Notes under the pieces: generated by a model | The model's database searches: none | What the model was told of the DNA's origin: nothing | What the model saw: only the letters and a program-made list of their open reading frames with translations | Assembly: GCF_001428045.1 (NCBI RefSeq) | Contig: NZ_LMSD01000023.1 | Coordinates: 372,001-436,000, forward strand | From: Paenibacillus sp. Soil750 | GTDB taxonomy: Bacteria > Bacillota > Bacilli > Paenibacillales > NBRC-103111 | Direction of reading: 5' to 3' | Length of the DNA stretch: 64,000 bases | Part shown: piece by piece, positions 25,097 to 35,000 of the stretch | How positions within the stretch are numbered: the first letter of the stretch is position 1 | Layout: every line of letters starts with the position of its first letter | Position numbers and translations under genes: made by a program

Positions 25097-26710
25097 ATGA
25101 CAAAGAAGCTGATTAGCGCAGTAGCGGGAATCGCCATGATGACTTCCGTTCTGGCTGCCTGCAGCGGGAATGCAGGCGTCAAGAATGAGACAAGTCCAAC
25201 CCAGACATCAAGCACACCAGCAGGCACACCAGCTGCGGCAACCAAGCAGTATGGCGATACGGGAGGTTTGAAGCTACCCCTCGTCAATGAACCAACTACG
25301 GTAACCTGGATGCTGCCGAGTAATTCCACCAATATTAAAGAAGATAAGTTGGTTGTCCAGGAAATTTTAAAGCGAACAGGCATCAAAGTAGAATTTCAGA
25401 CATATTCACCTCAAACGTATCAGGATAAGCTGAAAGTCATCGTTGCGTCAGGGAAGCTGCCGGACATTTTCGACGGGTTGAAGCCGGCAGAGTTAAAGAA
25501 GATCGGGAAGCAAAAAGGGGTAGTCGCGATTAACGACTATGCAGATATGCTGCCGAATTTCAAAAAGCTGTACCTGGAAGAAAACAGCTGGGTTGTGAAA
25601 TCCTACGGCGATGAAAACGGAAAGCTCTACACATGGCCCATCTATAATTTGAACCGGGACGTCAATCATGGCTTTATGTATCGAAAGGATATTTTCGACA
25701 AGCTCGGTGTTAAAGAGTGGACGAATACAGACGAGTTTTATCAAGCGCTCAAAAAACTGAAGGAAGCGTATCCGAACTCGTACCCTTACGCGTCTAAAGG
25801 ACTTGTCAATATTTTTAAAGACTGGTCCTATGGTTGGGGGCTCGGCAGCGAGAGCTATCCGGCTTACTACGATGAGAAGGATAAAACCTGGAAGTACGCC
25901 AGCATTCAGCCAGAACATAAAGAAATGCTCGACTTCATGAAGAAGCTTTACAATGAAGGGCTGATCGATCCTGAATTTTTGACGGATACGCAGGATTCTT
26001 GGACAACGAAGATGACAACGGACAAATCCTTCGTGACATGGGATTGGATCGGCAGATTGGATTTGTTCTATAACCAAATTAAATCGAAGAATGCTGACTA
26101 CAATCTGCGGTATGCGAATCCGATTGGACCGACGGGTAACGTCAGAACGCTGCCGAAGGTATCCGATTTCAGCGTGACGGTGGCGAATAACAAGAACAAA
26201 GAAACGGCTTTGAAGCTGCTGGATTATTTGACCAGCCCTTCAGGCAGTGAATTGATGACGGTGGGTGTGGAAGGGGTTAACTTCGAATGGGGTAAAGACG
26301 GCATTCCTGTGTACCCGGAATTAAAGGATCTGCCGCTCGTGGATATCAGTGTGCTGGAGGACCGCTACGCGATGTGGCTTGAAAGCGCGTATCTCCGGCC
26401 GGACCGCCGCAGCGTGTACTACAAATTCTCAGAGAAAGAACAAGAGGCTCAGGATAAAATTCTCAAAGGAAATAAACGGGAAGCGGCTGATCCGATTCTG
26501 AATTTCACCGATGCCGAGATTTCCACGCTGGCTGAGCTGCAAACGACGCTGCAGAAAGCAGCCGAAGAGTTTAACGCCAAGTATGTTTTGGATAAAAAGT
26601 ACGGCAGCGAGCAATGGGAAGAATGGAAGAAAAACATTGTCAAAAAAGGTCTGGATGCCTATATGAAAGTCTATAACGATGCGCAGAAGCGGTATGACGC
26701 AGCTAAATAA
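25097..26710 (+). CDS. Extracellular solute-binding lipoprotein (LplA type, locus 2)
   Basis: A ~537-aa lipoprotein. ATG 25097 (MTKKLISAVAG) follows GGGAGG; an in-frame ATG at 25016 is upstream of the cre site and rejected. The lipobox is VLAAC (~Cys 21), followed by a Thr/Ser/Pro linker. The mature part is a large CUT1-like sugar-binding fold with segments typical of LplA/YtcQ-type proteins (MYRKDIFDKLGVKEW; TSPSGSELMTVGVEGVNFEW). It should deliver an oligosaccharide to the two downstream permeases. The ligand is unknown. Confidence 0.92.
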   Translation: MTKKLISAVAGIAMMTSVLAACSGNAGVKNETSPTQTSSTPAGTPAAATKQYGDTGGLKLPLVNEPTTVTWMLPSNSTNIKEDKLVVQEILKRTGIKVEFQTYSPQTYQDKLKVIVASGKLPDIFDGLKPAELKKIGKQKGVVAINDYADMLPNFKKLYLEENSWVVKSYGDENGKLYTWPIYNLNRDVNHGFMYRKDIFDKLGVKEWTNTDEFYQALKKLKEAYPNSYPYASKGLVNIFKDWSYGWGLGSESYPAYYDEKDKTWKYASIQPEHKEMLDFMKKLYNEGLIDPEFLTDTQDSWTTKMTTDKSFVTWDWIGRLDLFYNQIKSKNADYNLRYANPIGPTGNVRTLPKVSDFSVTVANNKNKETALKLLDYLTSPSGSELMTVGVEGVNFEWGKDGIPVYPELKDLPLVDISVLEDRYAMWLESAYLRPDRRSVYYKFSEKEQEAQDKILKGNKREAADPILNFTDAEISTLAELQTTLQKAAEEFNAKYVLDKKYGSEQWEEWKKNIVKKGLDAYMKVYNDAQKRYDAAK

Positions 26711-26720
26711 GACGAAACAC

Positions 26721-26781
26721 GGATAACCGGGAAGGCGCCCTCGAAAGATAACGCCGCAAGGCCGAAGGGCGCTACTTATCC
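26721..26781 (+). promoter_or_regulatory. Intercistronic hairpin between binding-protein and permease genes
   Basis: An outer stem GGATAA/TTATCC encloses an inner GGCGCCCTCG/CGAAGGGCGC stem. No U-tract follows. Such hairpins after a binding-protein gene commonly stabilise or partly terminate the message so that the lipoprotein is made in excess of the permeases. A hairpin in the same position occurs in locus 3. Confidence 0.55.
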
Positions 26782-26800
26782 GGATTGGAGGGAAGTTATT

Positions 26801-27769
26801 GTGCAACAACCAATCGTAGGGGCGGGAGCTCCGGCACGCTCCAAGAAGCCGCTGAAGGCAAGGTTTGCCGATGTCTTTCGGCACATGAAGCGGGACAGAC
26901 AACTGCTGATCCTTTTTGCGCCATGTTTGCTGTTCTATATTCTGTTCCGATACGGTCCGCTGTACGGTTTAATTATTGCATTCAAGGACTATAGCGTGTT
27001 CACTGGAATATGGGGCAGCGATTGGGTGGGAATCAAGTATTTCATTCAATTTTTCACGAATCAAGATTTCTGGATGTTGTTTAGAAACACGTTTCTGCTA
27101 GGGATTTATACACTTGTTTTCGGATTTCCGTTTCCCATCCTGCTGGCTATTTTGCTAAACGAAGTAAGAGTGAAGTGGTTCAAGAAATCTGTTCAAACGT
27201 TGAGTTACCTGCCGGCCTTTCTGTCCGTTGTCATCATCTCTTCCATGATTATTGATTTTTTGTCTCCGAATAACGGGCTGTTTAATCAATTTCTGGCGGT
27301 TCTTGGATTTCCAAAGAAATATTTTCTGATTGATCCGGGTTGGTTTCGCCCGATCTATGTCATCTCGGATATTTGGGAGAAGATCGGATATGAAGCGATC
27401 ATCTACTTGGCGGCAATAGCCGGTATTAACCCGACACTGTATGAGGCGGCGAAAGTCGATGGAGCAACCAGATTTGGCATGATGCGCCATATCACGCTTC
27501 CAGGGCTGCTGCCTACCCTGCTGGTCATGTTTATTTTGAAAACAGGTTCCATGATTCGGATCGGCTATGAAAAAGTATTGCTGCTGTACAACCCGATGAC
27601 TTACGAGGTAGGGGACGTCTTCTCCACCTATGTGTACAGGAAGGGCTTGCTGGAATCGAACTACAGCTACGCATCTGCGGTTGGGATGTTCGAAGCCTTG
27701 GTTGCGATGATTATGCTGCTGGGAGCCAACTATTTAAGCAAAAGGATTGGAGGGAACGGGTTATGGTAG
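26801..27769 (+). CDS. ABC transporter permease, LplB type (locus 2)
   Basis: 322 aa, six membrane helices, preceded by a basic N-terminal tail. The EAA loop is EAAKVDGATRFGMMRHITLP (~217-236), and the FRYGPLYGLIIAFKDYSVF segment marks the LplB group. GTG 26801 follows GGAGGGAAG at correct spacing. It overlaps the next permease by seven bases. It is clearly paralogous to the locus 1 permease at 15834. No ATPase subunit is encoded nearby. Confidence 0.92.
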   Translation: MQQPIVGAGAPARSKKPLKARFADVFRHMKRDRQLLILFAPCLLFYILFRYGPLYGLIIAFKDYSVFTGIWGSDWVGIKYFIQFFTNQDFWMLFRNTFLLGIYTLVFGFPFPILLAILLNEVRVKWFKKSVQTLSYLPAFLSVVIISSMIIDFLSPNNGLFNQFLAVLGFPKKYFLIDPGWFRPIYVISDIWEKIGYEAIIYLAAIAGINPTLYEAAKVDGATRFGMMRHITLPGLLPTLLVMFILKTGSMIRIGYEKVLLLYNPMTYEVGDVFSTYVYRKGLLESNYSYASAVGMFEALVAMIMLLGANYLSKRIGGNGLW

Positions 27770-28626
27770 GAAACCGCAAAATAACTTGGTTCACCATTCT
27801 GAATGCGCTTCTCCTTTCTGGTGTAGCCGTGGCGACGCTCTATCCGGTGCTGTATATGTTGGCCGTCTCCTTAAGTGATACATCGGCTGTCGTACAGGGC
27901 AAAGTGTTCTTGTTTCCGAAGGGGTTCAATTTCGATGCCTATAAGGAAGTACTGAAGAACGATAAAATCCCGAGAGCTTATCTCAATTCCGTGTACTATA
28001 CAGCGCTCGGTACGTTTATTAATTTACTTTTCACTGCGGTTGCGGCTTATCCGCTTTCCCAGCGCACGTTTTTCGGCAGGAAGTGGTTTATGCTGATGAT
28101 CATCATTACGATGTTCTTTAATGCGGGGATCATACCGACGTATATGGTCGTGCAGCAGCTTGGGCTTCTAGATACGGTGTGGGCGCTTGTGATTCCGAAC
28201 GCGATATGGACCATGGAGCTTATTATTTTGAAAAGCTTCTATGAGAACATGTCCAGTCAAATTCGCGAAGCTGCACTCATCGACGGGGCATCCGATTATC
28301 GCATTTTGTTCTCCATTGTCATTCCGCTCTCCAAGCCGGCGCTTGCCTCGATTGGGCTGTTTTATTTCATGGGACATTGGAACAGCTTCTTCATCCCGAT
28401 GATTTATTTGAGCGACAAGGAGATGTATCCGCTGCAGGTTGTTCTGAGAGATATGCTCATCTACAACGCTGAGAATGATGCTGGGCTTGTCGATCGGGCT
28501 GCGCTGGCTCCGCAAGCGATGAAAAATGCGACGATTGTACTCTCTATGATTCCTGTGCTGCTTATCTATCCGTTTGCCCAAAAATATTTTGCTAAAGGGG
28601 TGATGCTCGGTTCGGAAAAGGGTTGA
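27763..28626 (+). CDS. ABC transporter permease, LplC/YtcP type (locus 2)
   Basis: 287 aa with six membrane helices. The EAA loop is EAALIDGASDYRILFSIVIP and the family motif is NAGIIPTYMVVQQLGLLDTVW; the C-terminus KYFAKGVMLGSEKG is conserved. ATG 27763 overlaps the end of the first permease, implying coupled translation. It pairs with that product as the transmembrane channel. Confidence 0.92.
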   Translation: MVGNRKITWFTILNALLLSGVAVATLYPVLYMLAVSLSDTSAVVQGKVFLFPKGFNFDAYKEVLKNDKIPRAYLNSVYYTALGTFINLLFTAVAAYPLSQRTFFGRKWFMLMIIITMFFNAGIIPTYMVVQQLGLLDTVWALVIPNAIWTMELIILKSFYENMSSQIREAALIDGASDYRILFSIVIPLSKPALASIGLFYFMGHWNSFFIPMIYLSDKEMYPLQVVLRDMLIYNAENDAGLVDRAALAPQAMKNATIVLSMIPVLLIYPFAQKYFAKGVMLGSEKG

Positions 28627-28675
28627 AGGGACGAATGTGGAATATTAGTTGGATAACATCGTAAGAGGTGATAAG

Positions 28676-30928
28676 GTGACGCCTATCCATCGTTTAATGG
28701 CGAGCAGGGGACTTCTGCAAATTTTTTTCGCATTGCTGTTAGTCATCGTAATCATGTTTGTATCCAACTATATCGTCTATAAAAACTCCATTTCCGGCAT
28801 TTATGATAAAGTGACCCAGAACAACCGGCTTGTTATTAAAAATATTATTCAGTCGTTTGACAGCTCCTTCGCTGCAGTCAACAATCTGATCTTTACCGTA
28901 CACGGGCTGCCGTACGATCTAGAGTCGGAAGATAAGAGCATGGATATGTCCAAGGCCTACACGCTGCAGGAACATATTTCCAGGCTTGCCTCATCGATTG
29001 ATTATGTTGAAGATGTGATTGTATTTTACGATAGCCTTGACTTGGCCGTTACTTCCAAGGGAACGAGCGATTTCAGCGTCCTTTTTGATAAAAAGTATAA
29101 GCATGACACCTATAGTGCTAATTATTGGAGAATGTTTTCCGATTCCAAGCATGCTCTGACGGTGTTCCCCATTGCGGATTTCGCAGTCTCGACCGATGGC
29201 TTAACCCGCAGAACCCAGCAGCTGATGACGGTGATGGACGGCAACAAAGTCCGATTGTCCAATAAGAATGTGATGGTCCTGCTCAATGCGGAGAGGTTGC
29301 TTAAACAAATCGATCTCAAATCAATGATCCCCGGCGCATCCCTTGTCGTGCTCGATGCCAATCGAAATGTTGTACTCAGCACCGATCAAACGCAAGATCC
29401 TAGTGACATCTTGGATGAGGTTTATTTTAATCCTGCCAAAGAAGCGACCCTGACCCGCAAAGATTTCGAGTATAACTTCTATAAGTCGGATTATAACGAT
29501 TTCATTTATATCAACAAAGTTCCTTATCAGTTTCAAAATATCGGCTCCGTGGAAACAGCCAATCATATGATTATGATTTCAGCGATCATCAGTGCGGTTC
29601 TGCTGTCCGCGCTGCTCAGCGTCTACTTGTACCGACCGGTGAAAGATATTTTGAAACTACTCGGCGGAGGCCATGTGAAGGGGAACGATTTCCGTAAAAT
29701 TTACAGCGGTATCGTCAAGGTGCAAGCGGAGAATGAATCGCTGAGAACGCAGATGGATTTTGCGGATAAGGAGCTTCGCAGAGGTATTTTTCTGCAGATG
29801 CTGGATGGTTATGCGTATTCCCGCGAGCTAGAGATGCAGCTGCAGAAGAACTATGCTTTCTTTTTTCCTGAAAGACAATTTGTGATGACTGCGCTGCAAT
29901 TCAAGATTCCATCAGACGGCGATTCGCAGCTAGGTATGCCTGTAGCTGATATTGCGGGTATGCTGGAAGATCATCTCCGTGCAGCTGGTCCTGCCATAGT
30001 CTTCTACACGGGACATTTACAATTTGTGGCACTCGTAGCGATTCGTCAGCCTTCCGCCCGCAAAGCGGTCATCGAATGCCTAGAAGACTTGACGAGGCGG
30101 GCGGCCAAGGAAGAGCTGCAGGGGCTCGCGCTCTGGGCTAGCGTCAGCAAGCTGTATGATTCCAAGATGACCAATTGCCAGGAGGCTTATCAAGATATTC
30201 AGAACGCCAGGATATACCGGAACATCAATTCGGAGCGAGCTGTCGTCGATTTGGAGTCAATCCGGTACGTATCCCATATTCACTTTCCATTTGAGAAGAT
30301 TGAGAAGCTGTCGAATACGCTGCTGAGCGGTAAAAAGGAGGAAGCCAAGCACATTTTGCAGGACATTGTTCACGAAAATACAGAGCGTGGCATTCACCAT
30401 CACCAGTTTGCGCATATTGCGAAAAGCATTTTTTACTACTTAATGAAACATGCAGAGACTTCGCCTGTCGGCAGCAAGGAAAGTTTCCAACTGGAAATGG
30501 AGTTTTGCCTGCAGGTAGATAACGCTTATAGCTACAGGGATATCACGGGCGCTCTGCAAGCAGTCGTTGAATGGATCGGCAGCAAACGGCTTCAAGAAGG
30601 AAAAAGCAAGCTGAATCTGGAGTTTATTACCCAGTACATTGAGCTGCACTACATGGAAAACTTGTATCTCGATCATATGGCAGAAGTGCTGAATACGAGT
30701 CCGAAGTATTTTTCTAACTATTTCAAGAAAGCTTTCGGTGTCGGTTATGTGGATTATCTGAACAAGGTAAGGTTGTCGCATGCCAGAGAGTTTCTCAAGC
30801 ATAGCGAGTTGAGTGTGGCGGAAATCGGGGAGAAGACAGGGTACCTGAATGCCTCCACATTCACCACCACCTTTAAGAAATATTATGGCATCTCGCCAAG
30901 CGAATTTCGCAAGAAGCCGGTTGATTAA
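28676..30928 (+). CDS. Membrane-bound AraC-family regulator with extracytoplasmic sensor (YesS-like)
   Basis: About 750 aa. A membrane segment near the N-terminus (LLQIFFALLLVIVIMFVSNYIVY), a ~250-aa extracellular Cache-like region, a second membrane segment (MIMISAIISAVLLSALLSVYL, ~300 residues in), a cytoplasmic linker, and a C-terminal AraC double helix-turn-helix (~650-750: EFITQYIELHYMENLYLDHM then LNASTFTTTFKKYYGISPSEF). It is a one-component sensor that binds DNA directly, common next to Paenibacillus glycan transporters. The frame opens at TTG 28649, but GAGGTG five bases before GTG 28676 favours the later start. It lies 49 bp after the permease and probably activates this operon. Confidence 0.88.
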   Translation: MTPIHRLMASRGLLQIFFALLLVIVIMFVSNYIVYKNSISGIYDKVTQNNRLVIKNIIQSFDSSFAAVNNLIFTVHGLPYDLESEDKSMDMSKAYTLQEHISRLASSIDYVEDVIVFYDSLDLAVTSKGTSDFSVLFDKKYKHDTYSANYWRMFSDSKHALTVFPIADFAVSTDGLTRRTQQLMTVMDGNKVRLSNKNVMVLLNAERLLKQIDLKSMIPGASLVVLDANRNVVLSTDQTQDPSDILDEVYFNPAKEATLTRKDFEYNFYKSDYNDFIYINKVPYQFQNIGSVETANHMIMISAIISAVLLSALLSVYLYRPVKDILKLLGGGHVKGNDFRKIYSGIVKVQAENESLRTQMDFADKELRRGIFLQMLDGYAYSRELEMQLQKNYAFFFPERQFVMTALQFKIPSDGDSQLGMPVADIAGMLEDHLRAAGPAIVFYTGHLQFVALVAIRQPSARKAVIECLEDLTRRAAKEELQGLALWASVSKLYDSKMTNCQEAYQDIQNARIYRNINSERAVVDLESIRYVSHIHFPFEKIEKLSNTLLSGKKEEAKHILQDIVHENTERGIHHHQFAHIAKSIFYYLMKHAETSPVGSKESFQLEMEFCLQVDNAYSYRDITGALQAVVEWIGSKRLQEGKSKLNLEFITQYIELHYMENLYLDHMAEVLNTSPKYFSNYFKKAFGVGYVDYLNKVRLSHAREFLKHSELSVAEIGEKTGYLNASTFTTTFKKYYGISPSEFRKKPVD

Positions 30929-30955
30929 ATGCTGAAGGAAATGAGGAGAAGCAAG

Positions 30956-31957
30956 GTGAAAGCAGTTGCGGCTTTAAAAGGGAACATTCTTATTACAGAG
31001 CTGGAGGCTGGTCCACTTCCCGCAGGGCATGTGAAGATACGTACGGAATATTCCGCCATTAGTCCAGGAACGGAAATGACCTTCATTCGCCGTGCGTCCG
31101 AACAGATGGGATTGTTAGGGTATAGCGCTGTTGGTGTGATTGAGGAGCTGGGCGAATATGTACACCACCTGCAGGTTGGCCAGCGTGTAGCCTGCTACGG
31201 GGCGCCGTATGTCCGGCATGCGGAATGGCTGACGGTTCCGACGAACCTGACGGCAGCAGTCCCTCCAGATGTCCAGCCGGAGGAAGCTGCCTTTGCAGGG
31301 TTAGGCGCCATCGCCATTCATGCGCTCCGCACGGCTGATCTGCGGTTTGGAGAATCCACCGTCGTTGTGGGGCTGGGCATTCTGGGGCAGCTGATCGCCC
31401 AGATCGCATCGGCGGCAGCTATCCGCGTTGCGGGCTTCGATATCCTTGCTCACCGGGCAGAGCTGCTACGGCAGCGTGGAGTTGAAGACGCTTATGACAA
31501 TCAGGAAAAGCTGGAGGAGCAGTTAGCTGCGTTGACGGACGGGTATGGCGCCGACAGCATCATTTTATGTGCGGGAGGGCCTGGAGAGGAACTAATCAAC
31601 AGCTCTCTTCGTTTGATACGGGATAAAGGGAAAATTGTTATCGTCGGGGACTTATCAACTGAATTTTCAAGAGGACTTATGTTCGGCAAGGAAGCTCAGG
31701 TGCTGATATCTAGAGCAGGCGGCCCAGGCAGATACGATGTCCAGTATGAATTGGAAAATAAAGACTACCCGATCGGCTTCGTCCGCTGGACGGAAGGCCG
31801 GAACATTGGCGAATATATGAGATTACTTGCGGAGAAGAGGATTTCGCTCCAAGGACTTATCTCAGACAAGTACCCGATAGAGCGGGCAGCGGAAGCCTAT
31901 CAGGGATATGCACAACACTCTGACAGGATGGGGACAATTTTGACTTACGGCAAATAA
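30956..31957 (+). CDS. Medium-chain dehydrogenase/reductase (zinc-type alcohol dehydrogenase-like)
   Basis: ~333 aa with an MDR layout: an N-terminal GroES-like domain (EYSAISPGTEMTFIRR, VGVIEELGEYVHHLQVGQRV) and a Rossmann domain with VVVGLGILGQLIAQIA (~135-150). The usual catalytic Cys and structural four-Cys zinc cluster are not evident, so it may be zinc-free or use other ligands. GAGGAG seven bases before GTG 30956 fixes the start; the ATG at 30929 directly follows the previous stop and lacks a site. Within a sugar locus it likely oxidises or reduces a sugar or polyol; substrate unknown. Confidence 0.85.
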   Translation: MKAVAALKGNILITELEAGPLPAGHVKIRTEYSAISPGTEMTFIRRASEQMGLLGYSAVGVIEELGEYVHHLQVGQRVACYGAPYVRHAEWLTVPTNLTAAVPPDVQPEEAAFAGLGAIAIHALRTADLRFGESTVVVGLGILGQLIAQIASAAAIRVAGFDILAHRAELLRQRGVEDAYDNQEKLEEQLAALTDGYGADSIILCAGGPGEELINSSLRLIRDKGKIVIVGDLSTEFSRGLMFGKEAQVLISRAGGPGRYDVQYELENKDYPIGFVRWTEGRNIGEYMRLLAEKRISLQGLISDKYPIERAAEAYQGYAQHSDRMGTILTYGK

Positions 31958-32018
31958 TCGTGTGAATCTGATTACGGTGAACGACAGGGAAGGAAAACGG
32001 ATTTATGCTTGTTCGGAT

Positions 32019-32032
32019 TGGAAGCGCTTTCA
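32019..32032 (+). promoter_or_regulatory. cre-like catabolite-response element
   Basis: TGGAAGCGCTTTCA fits 13 of 14 cre positions and forms a near-perfect palindrome with flanking bases. It lies 49 bp before the secreted propeller gene, suggesting that this gene has its own catabolite-controlled promoter. Confidence 0.65.
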
Positions 32033-32080
32033 ATTCCATGCGTGTTTAAAAAAATGTAAAGAATTTAAGGAGGCCATGTC

Positions 32081-35000
32081 ATGATAAACGCAAGGTTTCG
32101 AGTTCTTATCCTTATGATGTGCTGGCTCATCGCATTGGCGAGCTGGGGAGCAGGAGCTGCTTCGGCGGAAGGCAGCCGCTTGTCGCAAAAAACGTACGGG
32201 AGCCCAGAGGAGCTGCTCATCCCGAACAATTATACAGTGGCTGTTTTTAACGGAACAGTCGGGAAGGAAGAGGGGCGTTATGTGCTGTATGCCACGAGCA
32301 AAGGAAAACCGGGTCATCTCAACGTCATTGATCTCGAGGATTATAAGCTGCTTAGAAGCATTCCGCTCGCACCTTCGGAAAGCTCATGGGCGCACACTGT
32401 CGCTCCTGACGGCACCCTGTTTCTTGCCGCTGATGGCGGTGGAGCCCGATTGTGGAGCTACTCGCCAGTGACCCATACGCCTGTACAGGTGGCCCAGTTC
32501 GATGGGCAGTCCGTGCCCAACAGCATCACCACGGATGAGCAAGGCCGTGTCTATGTAGGTACTTTTCCCGGAGGCAAGGTGTATCAGTATGATCCTGGTA
32601 CGAAGCTGACGAAAGATTATGGCAGAGTCATCGGTGCAACCGATCAGGAGTACGTGCGCTCCATCGCCTATCAAGGTGGCAATGTTTATGCCGGAACGGC
32701 CCATAAGCAGATTGTTCGTGTGAACTTGGCGACCGGGGAAAAGACGGATATTGCCGCATCCCTCACGGTGAAGAACGATACCGTGTATGATTTGGATACG
32801 ATCGACGACCGCTATTTGTTTGCAAGGTATACGGACGGCAGCGGCATACCAGGAGAAGCGTATATCTACGATACGCAAACCTCCTCCTGGCTGGATCTGG
32901 AGCTGGAGAATGTGACAGGGCTGCATGCCACGGATTCGGTAGGCGGTAAGCTTTACTATATGTCCGACAAAAAGCTGAAAACATTCGATCTCGCCACCCA
33001 CGAAGTGGAGCTGTCAGGAATGGAGTACACAACCGGCTTGCGCGGCGCGGATTGGGCTGAATTCCCGAACCCTGAGCTGCCAGGCAAAACATTGGTCACC
33101 GTACGGTACGACGGCGGTGTCACGTTTATGAATATCGAGACGAAGCAAGTCATTCTGAAGCCTCCGGTAATTCCAGGTCTCCCGGGTGTCGTAAACCGTA
33201 TAGCGGCGGTTTCCCCGACACAGCTGATAACGACAGGCTCTCAGGCACGTTCTTCGCTTGTGAATTTGACGAATAACACTGCGAAGCCCTTCAGCATCGG
33301 CCAGGCGGACAGTGTTTACCCCATAGGAAATAAAGTGTATATGGGGGTTTACCCGGAGGGAGGGTTATATGAGTATGATTTGACCGCCGAACCGAGTGAA
33401 AAGAATCCCAAGCGCTTAGCCGTGCTGGGGAACGATCAGGAACGTCTGGTAAATATGACGGGCGCAGAGGGTAAGCTGTTCATATCCACGATTTCAGGTT
33501 ACGGAACGCTGGGTGGTTCTCTGACGATCTATGACCCGGCTACCGGGGAAACCGATGTACACCGCCATGTTGTTGAGAATCAAAGTTTACTCAGCACAGC
33601 GTACTTGAACGGCAAAATATTCGGCTCCACGACCATTCGCGGAGGTCTTGGTTCAGAGCCTACGGCGGAGGAAGCGAAGATTTTCGTGTGGGATGTTGCC
33701 TCCGAACAAAGAATCGCCGAGTTTCCACTGCGAGTTCCCGGTTTAACGAAGCCGATTTTTATTGGAGATCTCTCGGCAGGACCTGATGGCCTCATATGGG
33801 GAGCCTCCTATGAGTATATATTTGCGATTGATCCGGTGACGTACAACGTTGTGAAGAGCAAGAAAATTTATCCAAGCCTCAATTTCAGCCAATGGGCTCA
33901 TCATCCGCTTCGCTGGTCTGAAGACGGTCTGCTCTATGTCCTGTTTAATAATAAGCTGACGGTGATCGACCCGGAGACACTGGAATTTCGTACACTTGCA
34001 GACACATCTAGGTTCGATTTGGGTATGGACGGCAACTTGTACTTCACGGATCAAGCGACGAATACGATTCTGTACCGGATGGAGGTAGACGGTGAATATG
34101 TGGAGCCGCCGCCAGGCCTTCCTATTGCTGTTCGCAATGCTGGATTTGAGGAGCAAGTGAGCGGCAGCACAATTCCCGGATGGACCTCGCTGTTCGCAAC
34201 CGCTGCCGATTACCGCTATGAAATTAGTGATGCTCAGCGCTTCTCCGGCACGAAGAGCTTGAAAATTACCGACAATTTAAGAACGGCATCCGTTGCCTTG
34301 CAGAGCGCGAAGATTCCAGTAAACCAGGGCGAGGAATACAAAGCGAGCATGAACCTTTACATTGAATCGGGCCAACCAGGCTTCATGTTCCGCTTCTTTG
34401 ACAAAAACAACGCAATAATCTCAACCCTTGAGATCCATCTCGACGAATCCCGGTTAGCGCAATGGCAGAAGGTGACGCTTCAAGGCAAAGCGCCGGTGGG
34501 TGCGGTCAGCGCAAGTCTCATCGCCGTGACGAGTCGTTATAACATTTCGTCGGCCTACTACGATGACTTCGCTGTGAGTGTGAAAGATAAATACATGCCG
34601 GTTTCAACCGTCAGCATGAATCCTCAGCCGAATGAATACGGTTGGGTTAACCAGGATGCTGAGGTAATGGTTCAGGCAAGCGGCGCGTATAACATCACGT
34701 ATGCTGCCGAGGGCGCGCAGCCAATCGTCAAAACGACCGTACAGGGAAATACGGTTCATTTCCCTATCACGACAGAGGGGGTCACTTCAGTTACGTATGC
34801 CGCCTCTAACTTTTCAGGTTTATCGGAAGCAACCAGGACCTTTGACGTTAGGGTCGACAAGACGGCACCCGTTGTTCAATTCTCCGGCCAACCTGTGTAT
34901 ACCGTCCAGCAAGCGGTTTATATCAGCTGCATGGCTTCGGATGTTTTATCCGGATTGACTGTGAATCCATGCTCGGAACCGCTCTTAGGGGTACCTGCCT